Source: Anaerolineae bacterium (GTDB lineage: Bacteria > Chloroflexota > Anaerolineae > Aggregatilineales > UBA2796). From it: 64,000 bases of DNA. Of this stretch, positions 61,310-64,000 are shown piece after piece. Below the pieces are notes generated by a model. It did not search any database, was not told where the DNA came from, and saw only the letters and a program-made list of their open reading frames with translations. Both the position numbers and the translations under genes were made by a program. The stretch covers positions 310,001 through 374,000 of the forward strand of contig JAHBVJ010000002.1 in NCBI GenBank assembly GCA_019637615.1, in the 5' to 3' direction. How positions within the stretch are numbered: the stretch's first letter is position 1; the number at the start of each line of letters is the position of its first letter.

Positions 61310-61351
61310 GATCTCGATGCACAGCCGACTGTGTCGCTCGGCAGCGAGATC
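61310..61351. terminator. Nested hairpin between efp and E1 alpha gene
   Basis: Outer stem GATCTCG/CGAGATC and inner stem GCCGA/TCGGC form a nested structure between convergent genes. No T-run; possible bidirectional terminator. Confidence 0.45.
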
Positions 61352-61406
61352 GAGTGCCTCTGCTTTGTGCAGTGTAACGTCCCAATCTCATCGAACCTAT
61401 ACGCTG

Positions 61407-62411
61407 CTATTCACCGTAGAGATGATCGAATAAAGTAGAGGGCGACGGAAACGGCGCTTGATCGGCAAGCTGGGTAGCCTGATCGACTTCGGCTTGCGCG
61501 TGTGTTTGCAGCGTGGTGATGTCCGCTTCGGTACTCAGCCCATGTTCTAACAAATATGCGCTCAAGCGTCGTATAGGATCGCGCTGCCGCCAGCTTTCGA
61601 CTTCCTCCGCTGTGCGATACTTCATGTCGTTATCCGCGTTCGAGTGCGGACGGAGGCGGTAGGTCTTGCATTCGAGCAACGTCGGGCCGCCGCCTGTACG
61701 TGCCCGCTGCATGGCCTCGCGCGCCGCTGCATAGACCGCGAAGATGTCGTTGCCGTCCACGATCACACCGGGCATCCCATAGCCAGCCGCTTTGGTCGCC
61801 ACATCGGGGACGGGCACTTCCTTGCTCTGGTGGACGGAGATCGCGTACTGGTTGTTTTCGCATACGAATACCACAGGCAGTTGGTGGATACCCGCAACAT
61901 TGATGGCTTCGTGCCACGCGCCCTCTGCCGTCGCCCCTTCCCCGAAGAAGGTGATCGCCGCGATGTCGGTTTCGCCTTTGGCGCGGAACGCCAGCGCTAG
62001 TCCGACCGCGTGAATCGGGTGACTGCCCACCGAACTTGACCCGCTGACGATGCGCAAGCGGCGACTGCTGAAGTGTCCGTACATCTGCCGCCCGCCGCTG
62101 GCAGGATCGCCCTGTTTGCCAAGCGCGTGCGATAGGAGATCTAGCGCAGATTGGCCTAGCGCCAATGACAACGCCATATCACGGTAGTAGGGCACAACAT
62201 AATCGTGACCAGCGTTGATCGCCCATGCACAACCGAACTGCGCGGCTTCGTGTCCGGCAGCCGTGATGACGAAATGCGCTTTGCCCTGCCGACTGAGTAG
62301 CCACAGCCGATCATCAACGGCGCGGGAAAGCATCATGCCGTACAGCGCACGTGTGAGTTGGTCGTGCGTGAGGCCGAGTTGTGTATGGCGGGCGATGGTC
62401 GGGTCAGTCAT
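61407..62411 (-). CDS. 2-oxoacid dehydrogenase E1 component alpha subunit
   Basis: This 334-residue thiamine diphosphate enzyme subunit matches branched-chain 2-oxoacid or acetoin/pyruvate dehydrogenase E1 alpha. AAGHEAAQFGCAWAI, DYVVPYYRDMALSLALG and the TPP/Mg motif FFGEGATAEGAWHEAINVAG ending in FVCENN are all present; GEG rather than GDG is typical of the branched-chain type. RLRPHSNADNDMKYR matches the phosphorylation-loop region (RxGHHSTSDD). E1 alpha needs an E1 beta partner to form the active site, but no beta, E2 or E3 gene is beside it. Convergent with efp. Confidence 0.91.
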   Translation of the reverse strand: MTDPTIARHTQLGLTHDQLTRALYGMMLSRAVDDRLWLLSRQGKAHFVITAAGHEAAQFGCAWAINAGHDYVVPYYRDMALSLALGQSALDLLSHALGKQGDPASGGRQMYGHFSSRRLRIVSGSSSVGSHPIHAVGLALAFRAKGETDIAAITFFGEGATAEGAWHEAINVAGIHQLPVVFVCENNQYAISVHQSKEVPVPDVATKAAGYGMPGVIVDGNDIFAVYAAAREAMQRARTGGGPTLLECKTYRLRPHSNADNDMKYRTAEEVESWRQRDPIRRLSAYLLEHGLSTEADITTLQTHAQAEVDQATQLADQAPFPSPSTLFDHLYGE

Positions 62412-62474
62412 GATGGGATCGTCACTTCGCGGGATAGGAACCTGCGTTTAGCATACCATAGCGACGGAAACGTG

Positions 62475-63683
62475 TCATTTCACGTTGTAGGGCACGGTAC
62501 GCACGTTGTTGGCTTCGCCGTTGACCCCTTCGTCAACTTCGCCGTTCGCGTCTAACGTGAGCAGCCCGATCTGATTGGCGGCACGCAGTTTGAGCGTGAC
62601 ATACATTGGCGGCAGTACCACTGATTGACCTGCTGGAACAGGCGGCACCGCCATCGCGCTGCGTTCGCTACCCGGTTGGAATACCCCCACGAGCAAGGAA
62701 GAGGGTGCATCGACTGTGCCTTGATTGCGCACCGTGATGACGATATTGAAGGTCTGGTTCGCGATTGGCTCGGTAGGCGTCAACACGTAGGAATCAAGCA
62801 CAAGATCGGCGTTGGCAGCGGCGGTACTGGTCGGTGCTAGGTTGTTATTGGGCACGGGCGTGGCAGATGGCAGTGGCGTCGATGGCGTAGTGACAAACGG
62901 CACCTTCGAAACATCACCGAGGACAGTGCTATAGGCTGGATTGCTGATCACCCATCCGCGCATTTTTTCTCGCTCGACAAACCACCACGTCGAATCATCG
63001 TTGCGCCCAAGGATAGTCGCTTCCTCGTCTGCCTTCATGACGGCTACGGGCGGATAGTCCGTACCGGGGCCGCTGCGCAGATTCAGCGTAGGCACGATGA
63101 CATGAAAAATCGGATTGCCACCAGCAGGCACACTACCAGCAGCGGGCGTATTGGTGGGCAACACCTGACGCGGATTCGTCGTCGCAGGCGGGGTGCTGTC
63201 GGCGGGGATGAACAACGTTGGCGTAGCGCCAGTAGCGATGGTTGGTACGCCAGCAACTGGCGAAACAACGACCTGTATCGTCATATCCGCGCGTCCGATC
63301 ACGCTGTCATCGGCGCGGCGGGCGATGGCACTGATCAGATGTCCGCGCACTCCCTGTGCTTGCCAACTTTGCGAGAATGTGTACGCTGCCAAGGCTTGCC
63401 CACCCGGCGTAGATTGGATGCCCATGACGTGATCGTCCGCTAGAAACTCGACCTGTGTGACGCCAGCACCGCTATCCTGCACTTTGGCGGCAAAAAGAAT
63501 GGTCGCGTTTTCCGCCAAGACACTGTTGATCGCTGGCGCGATAAATGTGACCGATGAGGTCGCTGAACCAGCCTGCGGCGTAGGGAGCGCACCGAGTTGG
63601 ACACTACACGCCAGTGAAGCGGACAGAATCAGCAGCAGGGTTAACAGTGAACGGGCAATACGCACCTGAGTCGGTCTGGTCAT
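62475..63683 (-). CDS. Secreted protein with Ig-like, SH3 and CARDB-like domains
   Basis: A 402-residue exported protein. The N-terminal hydrophobic segment (ARSLLTLLLILSASLAC) ends in Cys and may be a lipoprotein signal, although the lipobox is not ideal. An Ig-like domain follows (SSVTFIAPAINSVLAENATILFAAKVQDSG ... VTQVEFLADDHVMG), then Thr/Pro linkers, an SH3 domain (LNLRSGPGTDYPPVAVMKADEEATILGRNDDSTWWFV), another Thr/Pro linker and a C-terminal CARDB-like domain (NQTFNIVITVRNQGTVDAPSS). Such modular proteins usually bind the cell wall or surface polymers. ATG 63683 has GGAG nine bases upstream. Confidence 0.83.
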   Translation of the reverse strand: MTRPTQVRIARSLLTLLLILSASLACSVQLGALPTPQAGSATSSVTFIAPAINSVLAENATILFAAKVQDSGAGVTQVEFLADDHVMGIQSTPGGQALAAYTFSQSWQAQGVRGHLISAIARRADDSVIGRADMTIQVVVSPVAGVPTIATGATPTLFIPADSTPPATTNPRQVLPTNTPAAGSVPAGGNPIFHVIVPTLNLRSGPGTDYPPVAVMKADEEATILGRNDDSTWWFVEREKMRGWVISNPAYSTVLGDVSKVPFVTTPSTPLPSATPVPNNNLAPTSTAAANADLVLDSYVLTPTEPIANQTFNIVITVRNQGTVDAPSSLLVGVFQPGSERSAMAVPPVPAGQSVVLPPMYVTLKLRAANQIGLLTLDANGEVDEGVNGEANNVRTVPYNVK

Positions 63684-63806
63684 CCTACCCATCTCCTTCG
63701 GGCAGCAGCGACTCTAACAAATCCGAGCGGTGACTGCTAGAGAGGAAGGTGCGCAGTAGGGCGAACGTAACCCATTCGCCCTGTTGGCAATGCCATACGT
63801 GCTCAG

Positions 63807-64000
63807 TTACCACGAAAATGTGCCGGAAGGATGATCCTCTGGCTTGAGTTCCTGCGCGCCGGAATCGCCGCTCCAAAATCCGCCAAGCCATGCCACCAAC
63901 TGCTCCAGACCATCGGGAGTCAGGCGGCAAGCGGCCTCGAAGCGACCGGGCGAGAAGGCATACATCCGCGCGTATCGCTCTCGCACGACAAAAACGAGAT
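63807..64000 (-). CDS. C-terminal end of an unidentified protein, truncated by window edge
   Basis: A minus-strand frame runs without stop from the window edge to TAA at 63807, encoding at least 63 residues. The visible part includes VFVVRERYARMYAFSPGRFEA, then LTPDGLEQLVAWLGGFWSG and a polar tail ending HPSGTFSW. It has a natural-looking protein composition, but I do not recognise a family. The start lies outside the window. It is the best gene candidate here; an overlapping frame reading PPDSRWSG is less protein-like. Confidence 0.55.
   Translation of the reverse strand, partial: LVFVVRERYARMYAFSPGRFEAACRLTPDGLEQLVAWLGGFWSGDSGAQELKPEDHPSGTFSW

Noticed and set aside
63685..63930. Minus-strand open frame of 81 codons at the right end
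   Set aside because: A different minus-strand frame that is open to the window edge and ends at 63807 has a more protein-like composition; this one overlaps it and the upstream region of the SH3/CARDB gene.

Overview
The window reads as one continuous piece of bacterial chromosome with G+C clearly above 50 percent and tightly packed genes. I see no rRNA, CRISPR array, transposase or phage gene. Several traits fit a Chloroflexota (Anaerolineae-like) genome: many secreted proteins with Thr/Pro-rich linkers and SH3 or CARDB-like domains, GAF/PAS multi-domain histidine kinases, a renalase-like and a CrtI-like flavoprotein, a Suv3-type helicase and a urt operon. This placement is inference; no rRNA is present to settle it.

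Layout. 1-3.3 kb: a carbohydrate cluster (5'-truncated GH3 glycosidase, TIM-barrel sugar isomerase/epimerase, Gfo/Idh/MocA dehydrogenase). 3.3-8.8 kb: a small membrane protein, an NmrA-like SDR, a cupin overlapping a secreted NagZ-like GH3 enzyme, two tandem paralogous small membrane proteins, a VOC protein and a truncated hemoglobin. 8.8-13.7 kb: the complete urea ABC importer urtABCDE, with a perfect hairpin between urtA and urtB. 14.2-17.7 kb: a two-gene cassette (Gfo/Idh-like plus a dTMP-kinase-like protein with an odd P-loop), then enolase. 17.9-28.9 kb: secreted and membrane proteins, a family 5 solute-binding protein, secG, a PIG-L deacetylase, a large membrane protein with an ABC ATPase, and an L,D-transpeptidase. 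29-46.5 kb: a sulfurtransferase, two flavin oxidoreductases, an FHA protein, a CPBP protease, a histidine kinase-DinB-YgfZ operon, a CrtI-like flavoprotein, a metallo-beta-lactamase-fold protein with a degraded metal site, and an MFS transporter. 46.6-54.3 kb: a Suv3-like helicase, an AlkX/YcaQ-type glycosylase, tRNA-Phe, a Ddn-like reductase and a second sensor kinase. 54.6-64 kb: iolG, half of a nucleoside/sugar ABC importer, a membrane protein plus a possible glycosyltransferase, EF-P carrying Arg32, an orphan 2-oxoacid dehydrogenase E1 alpha, an SH3/CARDB secreted protein and the end of an unknown gene.

The most unusual structure is a diverged element of about 250 bp present twice in opposite orientation (29008-29265 and 58474-58726). 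Each copy has a strong sigma70-type promoter (TTGACT, 17-bp spacer, TACACT or TATACT). An intact ORF of 34 or 32 codons starts only 10-11 nt after the -10 box, which implies a leaderless transcript. The ORF runs into an array of about ten GATC-centred motifs (AATGATCTGAAT and its complement) that includes a palindrome. I do not recognise this element. A second short repeat family, AGTGCTT/AGTCCTG heptads, occurs at three intergenic sites.
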